NCBI RefSeq assembly: GCF_000157995.1
Contig: NZ_GG657561.1
Coordinates: 238,541 to 285,231 of the forward strand
Length of the DNA stretch: 46,691 bases
Direction of reading: 5' to 3'
Origin: Holdemania filiformis DSM 12042
GTDB taxonomy: Bacteria > Bacillota_I > Bacilli_A > Erysipelotrichales > Erysipelotrichaceae
A model generated the notes under the pieces. It made no database searches, was not told the DNA's origin, and saw only the letters and a list, made by a program, of their open reading frames with translations. Position 1 is the stretch's first letter. Every line of letters starts with the position of its first letter. The position numbers and the translations under genes are program-made. Positions 1 through 8,308 of the stretch are shown here, one piece after another.

Positions 1-381
1 TTCGCTTCCGAATTTATCCAGTCGAATGCGCTAAAAGAATTTATTGAGGAGAGAAAGAAAGAATACGACTTAATTCTTTTGGATTGCCCTCCGGTTGGAT
101 TGGTGACCGATGGAATCGTGGCAGCTTCGTATTGTGATGGAACGATTTTAGTCTGCGCCTCAAATCGGAATGACCGGAAAGAATTGCTTCGAGTCAAGGA
201 TCAGTTAGAACAGACACAAGTGAATGTTATTGGAATCGTCATGACCATGATGCCTGTTCAGCGAAAATACTATAACAGCTATGGCTATCGATATAGTGAT
301 ACTCAAAAAAAGATAACACAGAAGAAAAAGAAGAATTCAATCATTTCATCCATTACGAAAAAGAGTGATAAAAAGAAATGA
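1..381 (+). CDS. cpsD: Capsular tyrosine-protein kinase CpsD/CapB, C-terminal part (gene starts before the window)
   Basis: The reading frame is open from base 1, so only the last 126 residues are visible. They contain the Walker B-type strand YDLILLDCPP, the following VGLVTDGIVAASYCDG segment typical of bacterial BY-kinases, and a C-terminal tyrosine cluster (KYYNSYGYRYSD) followed by a lysine-rich tail. In this family the tyrosine cluster is the autophosphorylation site; the kinase works with a membrane activator (CpsC) to control chain length and export of capsular polysaccharide. The activator and the Walker A half should lie just upstream of the window. The stop codon overlaps the start of the phosphatase gene (ATGA), so the two are translationally coupled. 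Family identity is firm; the exact paralogue name is by analogy. Confidence 0.88.
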   Translation, partial: FASEFIQSNALKEFIEERKKEYDLILLDCPPVGLVTDGIVAASYCDGTILVCASNRNDRKELLRVKDQLEQTQVNVIGIVMTMMPVQRKYYNSYGYRYSDTQKKITQKKKKNSIISSITKKSDKKK

Positions 382-1124
382 TCGATATTCATAGTCACTT
401 GATACCAGGAGTGGATGATGGAAGTCAAAGTTTGGAAGAATCGCTCTCTTTGTTAAAGCAAGCTGAACAGGACGGCATCACAGAACTGATTACAACACCA
501 CATTTCATGAAAAATGGAGAATTCCGGATGAAAGCACCTGAGCTTGTACAACGATTCAATGAACTAAAACAAGTTTACAAAGGGCCGATTAAGCTTCATT
601 TAGGGAATGAGCTCTATATTCATCCAGACTTACCAGAACTGTTAGAAAAGGGTGAAGTCTTAACACTTGCGGAATCAGAAACTATCCTAGTCGAGTTTCC
701 ATTCCAAGACTACAAAGATGAATATGATGAAATTCTTTATGAGCTGGCACTAAGATATCGAATCATTATCGCGCATCCAGAACGGTACAGTTATGTTCAG
801 GATAACCCGAACTTTTGTCTTCGATGGCTGAATGAGGGCTATCTTTTACAAGCAAATCAAAATAGTTTATTCAAGAAAGAGACAAACAAAACTCTTATTC
901 CGATGATTGAACATGGTTTCATTAGTTTTATTGCTAGTGACGCTCATAATCAACATAGAAATTTGATGCTAAAGAGTGCAATACAATTGATTACCAATGA
1001 ATTAGGAGAAGAAAAAGCGAGACTCTTATTTAAGGAAAACCCGAAAGCTGTGATTAATAATCAAAAATTAAGAAATTCAGAATATAAAAAGATTAAGAAA
1101 AAATCTTTTTTATTTTGGAAATGA
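378..1124 (+). CDS. cpsB: PHP-family protein-tyrosine phosphatase CpsB/YwqE
   Basis: This 248-residue protein is about the usual length for CpsB/CapC/YwqE manganese-dependent tyrosine phosphatases. Metal-binding motifs of the PHP fold are visible: MIDIHSHLIPGVDDG at the N-terminus, TTPHF near residue 55, IIAHPERY near 130, and ASDAHN near 190. Its substrate is expected to be the phosphotyrosine tail of the CpsD kinase encoded immediately upstream, and the 4-base overlap supports that partnership. The C-terminus is strongly basic (repeated Lys), a region not needed for catalysis. It is cytoplasmic, with no signal peptide or membrane segment. No own promoter is apparent; expression should follow cpsD. 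Confidence 0.92.
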   Translation: MIDIHSHLIPGVDDGSQSLEESLSLLKQAEQDGITELITTPHFMKNGEFRMKAPELVQRFNELKQVYKGPIKLHLGNELYIHPDLPELLEKGEVLTLAESETILVEFPFQDYKDEYDEILYELALRYRIIIAHPERYSYVQDNPNFCLRWLNEGYLLQANQNSLFKKETNKTLIPMIEHGFISFIASDAHNQHRNLMLKSAIQLITNELGEEKARLLFKENPKAVINNQKLRNSEYKKIKKKSFLFWK

Positions 1125-1182
1125 ATATCACGAATATTGTTGAGTTTCAAGGGGTAAGTAAATAGAATTTGGAGGGAAGGTT

Positions 1183-2553
1183 ATGGCTAAGTTTAAACAA
1201 GATTTATTACTTCAATTTGTCAAAATCATGAATGTTGTTATGGTTACAATTCCTTTTGTTATAAATTGGCTCGCATATTATGCAGACGGAATAACATCAA
1301 AATACTACATAAAAAATCTGCTTTTGATAATATTAATTTTTACCATTCTCTTTGTCATTTTAGGAAAAGTTTACGATAGTTTTACTATTTCCACGCAGAG
1401 AATATCAGAACTTGTATATAGTCAAATTATAACGATTCTGTTCTGCGACTTTATTATGTTTATCATTATATTGTTGATATCTAATCAATTATATAATATT
1501 TTGCCAATGATCGTTATGTTTATTGAGCAAGTATTAATGGCTATTTTATGGGCTTATTTTGTGCATCAATGGTATTTTCGTACCTTTCCACCTAAGACAA
1601 CTGCAATTATTTATCAGCAATGCAATAAAGTAGGAAATTTAATTCATGATTATGGATTAAGTAAAAGGTATGATGTGAAACGTGTAATTAATGTGAGTGA
1701 ATGTATTCAAGATTTAGCTGCATTATCAGGAATTCAGGTTGTTTTTTTAGATGAAATACAAGAGCCAGCGCGGAATAAAATTTTGAAATATTGTGTTTCT
1801 AAAGGAATTAATGTTTATGTCATGCCTTTTACGGAAGATGTAATCATGTGTGGAGCTGCTTCATTTCCAATGTTTCATTCAGCAATGTTTCGAGTAGGAA
1901 GATATAAACCATCAGTGGAGTATTTGATAGTAAAACGTGTCATGGATATTTTATTATCTGTAATAGGAATCGTATTAACAAGTCCAATCATGCTTGGAAC
2001 AGCTATAGCAATTAAGTTTACTGATGGAGGACCTATTTTTTATAAACAAACACGGCTAACAAAAGATGCAAAGGTATTTTCCATATTAAAGTTTAGAAGT
2101 ATGCGGGTGGATGCTGAAAAAGATGGAATCGCCAGATTATCAACTGGAGATAAAGATAATCGTGTTACTAAGGTAGGAAGAATAATTAGAAAATGCAGAA
2201 TTGATGAGTTACCACAATTGTTCAATATATTACAAGGAACTCTTACACTTTGTGGACCTCGACCGGAAAGACCAGAGATTGCGGAACAGTATTGTAAGGA
2301 AAATCCTGATTTTGCTTTACGATTGCAGGTGAAGGCTGGATTAACCGGTTATGCTCAAGTATATGGAAAGTATAATACTTCGCCTAAAGACAAGCTAATG
2401 ATGGATCTTCTTTATATTGCTCATCCTAGTATTATTAAAGACATAAAATTAATATTGGCGACAGTTAAAATTTTATTTATTCCTGAGAGTACAGAAGGGG
2501 TTTCAGAAGGGCAAATAACAGCAACACAAAGTATATCTGAAATAGGTAAATAA
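1183..2553 (+). CDS. Undecaprenyl-phosphate sugar-phosphate transferase (CpsE/WbaP/WcaJ type)
   Basis: This is the initiating enzyme of the polysaccharide repeat unit. It moves a sugar-1-phosphate from a UDP-sugar to undecaprenyl phosphate at the cytoplasmic face of the membrane. The N-terminal third holds four to five hydrophobic segments, followed by a Rossmann-like middle domain. The C-terminal bacterial sugar transferase domain (about residues 245-440) has KRVMDILLSVIG, the GGPIFYKQ motif, KFRSM, RIDELPQLFNIL, CGPRPERPE and KAGLTGYAQV. The length of 456 residues is normal for the polyprenyl-phosphate hexose-1-phosphate family. The Shine-Dalgarno site is TTGGAGGG ahead of the ATG. Which sugar is transferred (glucose, galactose or GalNAc) cannot be told from sequence alone. 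Confidence 0.92.
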   Translation: MAKFKQDLLLQFVKIMNVVMVTIPFVINWLAYYADGITSKYYIKNLLLIILIFTILFVILGKVYDSFTISTQRISELVYSQIITILFCDFIMFIIILLISNQLYNILPMIVMFIEQVLMAILWAYFVHQWYFRTFPPKTTAIIYQQCNKVGNLIHDYGLSKRYDVKRVINVSECIQDLAALSGIQVVFLDEIQEPARNKILKYCVSKGINVYVMPFTEDVIMCGAASFPMFHSAMFRVGRYKPSVEYLIVKRVMDILLSVIGIVLTSPIMLGTAIAIKFTDGGPIFYKQTRLTKDAKVFSILKFRSMRVDAEKDGIARLSTGDKDNRVTKVGRIIRKCRIDELPQLFNILQGTLTLCGPRPERPEIAEQYCKENPDFALRLQVKAGLTGYAQVYGKYNTSPKDKLMMDLLYIAHPSIIKDIKLILATVKILFIPESTEGVSEGQITATQSISEIGK

Positions 2554-2860
2554 TCTTCCTTTTATCTAATAGTATAGAGGATAGATATTGGCTTTAAGTG
2601 TAGCTAGAAATGAATGTAGGTCTTCGATAGGCATACCATTTGGAGTTGTAGCCCTGTTTTGGAGATAATTGTGATAAGGATATGATAACTTTTATCTAAT
2701 GTATATTGAATATAAAGCTGAGGATTATCATCTCGAGAAAAACACTAATATTATAATTTTTTTCTAAACTTGGTGGAGAAGTTTTTTTAATTTAAGAAAA
2801 AGAACGGATCGGACTCCTTGGGTAGAATATAAATGGTTTTTAGTAGGAGAGGAATTAGAA
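2554..2860. other. AT-rich intergenic stretch between sugar transferase and glycosyltransferase
   Basis: I see no intact gene here. The 12-base string CTTTTATCTAAT occurs twice (2559-2570 and 2689-2700). A weak hairpin, AAACTT with AAGTTT followed by a T run (about 2765-2788), could be an intrinsic terminator. A good Shine-Dalgarno site (AGGAGAGGA) at the right edge serves the glycosyltransferase. The composition resembles the other non-coding gaps of this locus, which do contain decayed genes, so this may be another remnant that has lost its reading frame. Confidence 0.4.
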
Positions 2861-3928
2861 ATGAAGAAAGTGCTTCTTGTGACATTTTCAGATAATGCGG
2901 ATCATCAAGATACATTATTTGGAATGTATGAAGAAATGAAAAAGCAGAGTACGTGGGACGCTTATTTGCTTTGTATTAAAACTCCAAAGGTCGAACTTCA
3001 GATGTCGGATCATACATGGCTGGTTGATTGTCCAGATCGTCCTGGTATAACTAAAAAAACTTTCGATCTCCTAATGTTGTTTTCAATAGTTCGTCATATT
3101 CAGAAAGAACGTTTTGATGCAATCTATTTTGAAAGTTTACATACGTGGAATCTACCTATTATGATGATGTCCGGCAAAGTTAAGATTTTTCAGGTGATCC
3201 ATGAGGTTATTCCACACGAAGGGGACAGTCAAGTTAAGATGATTAATCTGATGAACAAGGCAGTGGTCAAGTTTGCAGATACGATTGTTCTACGGAATAA
3301 GAAATACATTCAAACTATGATTGACAGATATGATATCAGTCCTGATCGTGTAAAATATTTGGAATTATGGCGTCGATATCCTGAATATATAGCTCCTGTA
3401 CATAGCGGTCGTGTTTTATTCTTTGGGAGAATCAATCCATACAAGGGTGTTGACAACTTGTTAGAAATAGTCAGGCTGTGTCCAGAAATTCAATTCAATG
3501 TGATTGGACGGGTTGATCCACAGATGCAAGATGTTGTGGATCAGCTTGCCAAAGAAATGAATGTGAAGCTAAACAATGATTATGTCACTGATGAAGAAAT
3601 GCGAAAAGCATTTATTAATTGTGACTGGGTAATTGTGCCATACAATTCAGCTTCGCAGTCAGGGATTATTATCGATGCTTATAAATATAGTCGTCCTGTA
3701 ATTGCTTTTGTCGTTGGTGCAATTTCTGAACAAGTTGATAATCATAAGAGTGGATATCTCGTGAGAGCAGGCGATAATAAAAAGTTTGCAGATATTCTGA
3801 AAAAAGCTATGAATCTGAATATAGATGAGTATAATGCGATGAGTCGATATGCTTATCAGTATGGTAGCAAAAAGTATGCAACACCTGGTGCTGTAGAAAG
3901 ATTTGTTAAATTGTTGGAGGAAAAGTAA
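2861..3928 (+). CDS. Glycosyltransferase, GT-B fold, family 4-like
   Basis: This 355-residue protein has the two-domain layout of GT4 enzymes. The C-terminal nucleotide-sugar binding half is the clearest part: RVLFFGRINPYKGVDNLLE near residue 185, FNVIGRVDP, a VPYNSASQSGIIIDAYKYSRPVIA segment near 250-275 in place of the usual E-x7-E loop, and GGYL-like NHKSGYLVRAGD. It probably extends the lipid-linked repeat unit in the cytoplasm. It lies directly before the heptose kinase gene with no gap (stop at 3926-3928, next start at 3929), which makes it a candidate heptosyltransferase, but that is inference from position only. No signal peptide or membrane segment is visible. Confidence 0.85.
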   Translation: MKKVLLVTFSDNADHQDTLFGMYEEMKKQSTWDAYLLCIKTPKVELQMSDHTWLVDCPDRPGITKKTFDLLMLFSIVRHIQKERFDAIYFESLHTWNLPIMMMSGKVKIFQVIHEVIPHEGDSQVKMINLMNKAVVKFADTIVLRNKKYIQTMIDRYDISPDRVKYLELWRRYPEYIAPVHSGRVLFFGRINPYKGVDNLLEIVRLCPEIQFNVIGRVDPQMQDVVDQLAKEMNVKLNNDYVTDEEMRKAFINCDWVIVPYNSASQSGIIIDAYKYSRPVIAFVVGAISEQVDNHKSGYLVRAGDNKKFADILKKAMNLNIDEYNAMSRYAYQYGSKKYATPGAVERFVKLLEEK

Positions 3929-4933
3929 GTGATTATTACAAAAACACCTTTCCGCATGTCTTTTTTTGGCGGTGGTACTGATATGGAAAGTTTTTTTAAA
4001 GAATATGGTGGAGCAGTTCTATCAACAACATTCGATAAGTATTGTTATGTCAATGTTCGTCATTTGCCACATTTTTTTAACTACTCTACAGAACTTTCCT
4101 ACTCGAAGACAGAGCGAGTGACTGATATTGACGATATACAACATCCCGCTATTCGTAATGCTATGAAATTGCTTGATATGCATGAAATTCGTCTTACATA
4201 TGAAGCAGATCTTCCAGCGCGTTCGGGTTTGGGAACTTCTAGCTCTTTTGCAGTTGGAATGCTGAATGCATTCTATGCCTTAAAAGGAAAATATGCAGAT
4301 AAAAAAAAGCTGGCCGATGAAGCAATTTATCTCGAACGAAATCTTTGTCAGGAAGCTGGTGGTTGGCAGGATCAGATTGCAGCCTCTTTTGGCGGATTCA
4401 ATCGCATTAACTTTAGTGCTAATGGTTATGAGGTACTGCCAGTCATCATTTCTCCAGAGCGTAAAAGGCAGCTTAATAATAATTTGATGATGTTTTTTAC
4501 TGGGTTTACCCGCTTTTCATCTGATGTTCAGAAGGTAAATGCGCTAGGAGCGTTGGATAAAACTGTACAGTTAAAAGAAATGCTGACGTTAGTTGATGAA
4601 GCTGAACGTGTTTTGACAGATGTAAATGCAGATCTTGATGATTTCGGACGAATGCTTGATTACACTTGGAAGTTGAAGCGACAGATTGGTTCTGCAGTGT
4701 CTAATAGCAGTATTGATGAACTGTACGATAAGGGGATAGGTGCCGGTGCGTTGGGAGGGAAGTTGCTGGGGGCTGGTGGCGGTGGATTTCTTGTTTTTTA
4801 TGTACAGCCTGATTATCAGGACTCTGTGCGCTTGGCAATGCGAGATTTAATGCACATTCCATTTGAGTTTGAAAATGACGGTACAAAGGTGATTTACTAT
4901 ACACCCGAAATATATGAACCGAAAGGATATTAA
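3929..4933 (+). CDS. hddA: GHMP-family D-glycero-alpha-D-manno-heptose 7-phosphate kinase (HddA-like)
   Basis: The GTG start follows the preceding stop codon immediately and has GGAGG about nine bases upstream. GHMP kinase motifs are complete: the N-terminal TPFRMSFFGGGTD substrate loop, the ATP-binding PARSGLGTSSSF at residues 96-107, and the glycine-rich GALGGKLLGAGGGGF near 272-287. HddA phosphorylates D-glycero-alpha-D-manno-heptose 7-phosphate at C1, giving the 1,7-bisphosphate for the GDP-heptose branch. Other GHMP kinases (for example fucokinase-type) share these motifs, but GmhA, GmhB and HddC activities encoded in the same locus point to the heptose pathway. The length of 334 residues is typical. 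A decayed second copy of its middle part lies just downstream (from 4940). Confidence 0.85.
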   Translation: MIITKTPFRMSFFGGGTDMESFFKEYGGAVLSTTFDKYCYVNVRHLPHFFNYSTELSYSKTERVTDIDDIQHPAIRNAMKLLDMHEIRLTYEADLPARSGLGTSSSFAVGMLNAFYALKGKYADKKKLADEAIYLERNLCQEAGGWQDQIAASFGGFNRINFSANGYEVLPVIISPERKRQLNNNLMMFFTGFTRFSSDVQKVNALGALDKTVQLKEMLTLVDEAERVLTDVNADLDDFGRMLDYTWKLKRQIGSAVSNSSIDELYDKGIGAGALGGKLLGAGGGGFLVFYVQPDYQDSVRLAMRDLMHIPFEFENDGTKVIYYTPEIYEPKGY

Positions 4934-4939
4934 TAATAA

Positions 4940-5045
4940 TGAGTAGAATGCAGTATAACAAAAATCTTGATGATGTTCTTTATGGGGTTTACGCGCTTTT
5001 CATTTGATATTCAGAAGGTTAATATTGAAAAGGCCTAGTTAAATG
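4940..5045 (+). pseudogene. Decayed second copy of the middle part of the hddA-type kinase gene
   Basis: Read in the right frame, bases 4970-5026 encode LMMFFMGFTRFSFDIQKVN, almost identical to LMMFFTGFTRFSSDVQKVN encoded by hddA at about 4484-4540. At the DNA level the two 57-base blocks differ at only seven positions. Upstream similarity continues (codons for Gln, Asn and Asn align) but one extra base breaks the frame, and an in-frame TAG follows IEKA downstream. This is therefore a fragment of a divergent hddA-like gene, not a simple tandem copy of the neighbour. It is non-functional. Confidence 0.75.
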
Positions 5046-6294
5046 ATTTAACTGATTGTTCGAGGCAGATATAAAAAGGCTTATTTTCTAATGAAAAAAG
5101 TCTATTTAAAGAGAACCTTGTTATTTTCGGGTTCTTACTCGGTTTAGGGTAGATATAGAATATCTATACAAAGAAGCATGTAGAATAAAACGCTAACTAA
5201 AGCTTTATCCTGTCTGACCATTTTCCTTTGCCCAAAATCGATTAAGAACCTATTTGTGACCGTGGAATTTTAGAATAAAATTATATTTAATAAGTTTTAG
5301 AAGCAATGTTAAAATAGTGAGTGGTATAACTTTTGTTAAAAGCGATATAACTGTGCTTGTGTTTAGCTTTATAGAAAAAATTAGACTATTCACAACGGAA
5401 AAGTCGATATATTAGTAATGATATTTTTATTAAAATTTGAAGATTATAAAGAATGTATTATAAGTGAGTTTTATGATTTTAAAAGTTATATGTTACTAAT
5501 GTCTGGAATTTAATAAAAATTAGTGTATTGGATAAGTTATAATATAAATTTACGGATTTGTGAGCTAAAGAGCAGTAAGTGGTTAGTTGATATAATTCAA
5601 TATATTTTAGGTTTCGACAATTATCAATATGGAGTTCTAACATCTTACGCATATAATCCTTGGAAATTTCTTAAAGTAAAGGAATAGTACGTGAAATGTA
5701 ATTAGGTGTTCTGGTATACTAGCTTGGGCATGAATACGTTGAAATCTCAAGTTAACAAGATTTTTGATGTGAATTTTTTAAATATCTATTTCATGCCTTT
5801 TTTATTTATTATAAAACCATTGTATTGAATTATTACAAAAATGAAGCCAGCAAAAATAGAGCGTGTTCTAATACTTTTTTGCATGATACTAGAAATTAAG
5901 ATTTGAGGAAAACATATCGAGGTATGAAAATTTTATTATTGATGTATTTCTTATTGTGCTTTTTAATTACAACAATGTTTTTAGTGTGCACCAAAAGAAA
6001 TATAGTATTCAAAAAGAGCTGGTAAGATATTGAATATTTGTTTTCGAGATATTGCTCTTTTTCATCAAATATAATGTTTTTTCTGCGATAAAAAAAGAAT
6101 GACAATATTTGATTATATTTAATAGTTTGGATTCCAGAACTATTAAAATACAGAATAAACCTAAATAGCAAAAGTATAGTTATGCTTGGGTGTCTCTAGC
6201 ATTAGGTGGAATATACTGAAACTGAAATAAACTGTATTGATATTCAATAAAATAAGGCTCAGTTCGCGCGAATCCATTCACTGGAGGTTTATGT
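5046..6294. other. Long AT-rich non-coding stretch in the capsule locus
   Basis: No intact coding region is supported here. Stop codons occur in all frames at high density, yet short open stretches with protein-like composition appear. One is near 5563-5686; another is near 5925-6015, where a frame reads DVFLIVLFNYNN. These could be worn-out glycosyltransferase or acyltransferase genes, but I cannot name them. The right edge supplies GGAGG at 6283-6287 for the Wzy start at 6295. The stretch most likely represents genes lost during serotype change. Confidence 0.45.
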
Positions 6295-7578
6295 ATGGTG
6301 ACTATTATAAGTATTATTTCTATTTTGGCATATATAATTTCATTATTTAAGCTTAAAAAAAAATGGCTTGAACAACAGATAATATTTTTGATTATTTATC
6401 TTATTGGATTGGCAATTGTAGGTGAATTGGATGTTTTGCTTCCGATATATTTTGTCGTTTCATTATTTCCTTTTATAAAACATATAAGAAAAATATCTTT
6501 TTTTACGGGAATGATTATACTATACTTTGGCTTATATTTGATGTATGGATTAATAGTTCAAAATACAATAGGAACACTTGTTACATTCATTGCAAAAATA
6601 TGGCAATTTATCGTGTTCTTTATAGTATATGATTCTGATATAGTCTTTGAAAAAGAAAATTATAAAAAAATCATAAAGATGTCAGTAATCACAGAAACTT
6701 TATTAGGATTTTATTTGATGATGACTAGTACAATTGTAGACGCAAATGGACTGGTTCGTTTAGTGTCAAATGCACAACCAATTACAGGAAATATTTCAAC
6801 GGTAATTTTACCGATATCGGTATATTACTATTTGAAAAATAGAGAGAATAGCAAAAGAACAAAGTGGTTTATGTCTGTTAGTTTAATTATGCTAGTGTGG
6901 ATTGTCCTCTCAGGTACAAGAGGATATACTATCGAATTTGCTGCATCAATGGCATTGATTTTCTATGATTACTTTACAAATGGAAAAGTTGGACGAATCT
7001 CACAAAAAAATCGGATACTCACAATTGTTCTGTTAGTAATAATGATTTTTGCTAGTACTGTTGCTGTGCCTGAAATTTTTGAGAAAGTCCAAGACATATT
7101 GAGACTGAAATCTTCTGTTGGGATACGGACTTTTGAAAATGCTGCTGTAATAGAATTTATGAAAAATGCGTCATTTTTTGCAGCAGTGTTCGGAATTGGA
7201 TTAGGCGGACAAGGTGGAAGCTATCCAGAAATGCAGGAGGCACTATATAGACAATTCAATCTTGGTATGTGGAATAGAAATCATTATCTAAGTGATAGTG
7301 GTGCATTATTTCATAATCTGTATGCGAATGTGTTTATGTGCTTAGGCATTTCTGGATTATTTATTTTGATAATTATAAGTATAGCACTGTGGAAGCGAAT
7401 TACATATTCATGTAAAAGCAGTGCTTGGATTAGAAGAATAATGCATTTATTTCAATTAAGCTTTTTATTTGTGAATTATTATCGTTGGTCAGCTGTTTGC
7501 GGAATTTCTGAAATGATTATATTTGCATTGGTTCTTAAGCTTTTAAAGAACGATACGATGGAACAAAATTTGGAATAA
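6295..7578 (+). CDS. O-antigen/capsule polymerase, Wzy-like membrane protein
   Basis: This 427-residue protein is almost entirely hydrophobic, with about ten to twelve predicted membrane segments. It has one longer polar loop near residues 270-345 (including the FGIGLGGQGG stretch), as is usual for Wzy and O-antigen ligase-family proteins. There are no conserved short motifs to name it from, so the call rests on topology and on its place between the sugar transferase and the flippase. It would join lipid-linked repeat units on the outer face of the membrane. The start at 6295 is set by GGAGG seven bases upstream; an ATG at 6291 is in another frame. Codon use is very AT-rich, like the rest of the locus. 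Confidence 0.75.
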   Translation: MVTIISIISILAYIISLFKLKKKWLEQQIIFLIIYLIGLAIVGELDVLLPIYFVVSLFPFIKHIRKISFFTGMIILYFGLYLMYGLIVQNTIGTLVTFIAKIWQFIVFFIVYDSDIVFEKENYKKIIKMSVITETLLGFYLMMTSTIVDANGLVRLVSNAQPITGNISTVILPISVYYYLKNRENSKRTKWFMSVSLIMLVWIVLSGTRGYTIEFAASMALIFYDYFTNGKVGRISQKNRILTIVLLVIMIFASTVAVPEIFEKVQDILRLKSSVGIRTFENAAVIEFMKNASFFAAVFGIGLGGQGGSYPEMQEALYRQFNLGMWNRNHYLSDSGALFHNLYANVFMCLGISGLFILIIISIALWKRITYSCKSSAWIRRIMHLFQLSFLFVNYYRWSAVCGISEMIIFALVLKLLKNDTMEQNLE

Positions 7579-7589
7579 GGAGAGCGGGA

Positions 7590-7790
7590 TGGGAAATTAG
7601 TAGTATAGTACCAGTTATAATAATCGGCGAATTCGTCAAAAGTGTAGTCACTATACTAAATAGGGGCTGATTATGGAGTAGTAGTCATTGGTGATAGTTC
7701 AGACAGAATAGTTAATATTCTTAAAAAGAAACAATAGGTTCTGCAAGGAATATTAGGTTTAAGCATTGCTGTTAGAAAATATATAACTCT
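7590..7790 (+). pseudogene. Remnant of a family 2 glycosyltransferase gene (N-terminal part)
   Basis: Three short reading-frame pieces match the order of the GT-A N-terminus. Bases 7593-7670 read EISSIVPVIIIGEFVKSVV then TILNRG and a stop, like the classical VSIIVPVYN...FVKKSVDSILNQ opening. Bases 7669-7737 read DYGVVVIGDSSDRIVNILKK, like EVIVIDDGSTD...NILKK. Bases 7737-7763 read GSARNIRFK, like LSSARNIGLK. Each piece is in a different frame from the last, so at least two frameshifts have occurred. The sequence after about 7790 is too decayed to follow with confidence. Confidence 0.75.
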
Positions 7791-8308
7791 GTTGTCATGA
7801 AAGACGAAGAGATTGAGAATACTTTAATAAAAGTATCGTATATCTTACTGGCTAAATGCTGATCGGATAGAATATTAAAATACATAATTTCAAAGAAATG
7901 AAATTCCAAGAAGTGGATGTATAGGTATGCGATTTTTCTTGCGTGAGGAGCTGTTTAGTTGTATTGAATAAACCTACTAACTGGAATTTCTTGGTCTTAT
8001 CAAAATCTGTTTGATGAAGTTTTTATAGTAAATAAAAATGAACTGTGGTTATTCTTTTGTTATTATCAGCCAATGGGCATCTTAAGTTTTTTTTGATAAT
8101 TTAGATAACAGAATATTGATTGGTTTTTATTTTCAGGCATAGACAGTCATATATTAAGAGTCAAAAGATTTTAATGATTAGTGCGAATTGAATGCGAGGA
8201 AATTCACACTGGAGAAGCTCTTAACTCTAAGAATCTTCCATAGTTTAAATGAAAATGTAAATTAAAAGATTGTAATATTGATTAGCGAAAAGATCGCAGA
8301 GGTGTATA
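7791..8308. other. AT-rich non-coding stretch after the glycosyltransferase remnant
   Basis: No intact gene is supported. This probably holds the rest of the decayed GT-A glycosyltransferase: one frame near 7979-8075 reads TGISWSYQNLFDEVF, which could be the later half of such an enzyme, but the match is weak. The right edge carries AGAGGTG at 8299-8305 ahead of the GTG start of the flippase at 8309. Confidence 0.4.

Noticed and set aside
5896..6171. 91-codon minus-strand frame in the capsule gap
   Set aside because: It is extremely rich in Ile, Asn and Lys as expected for AT-rich non-coding DNA, and has no supported start.
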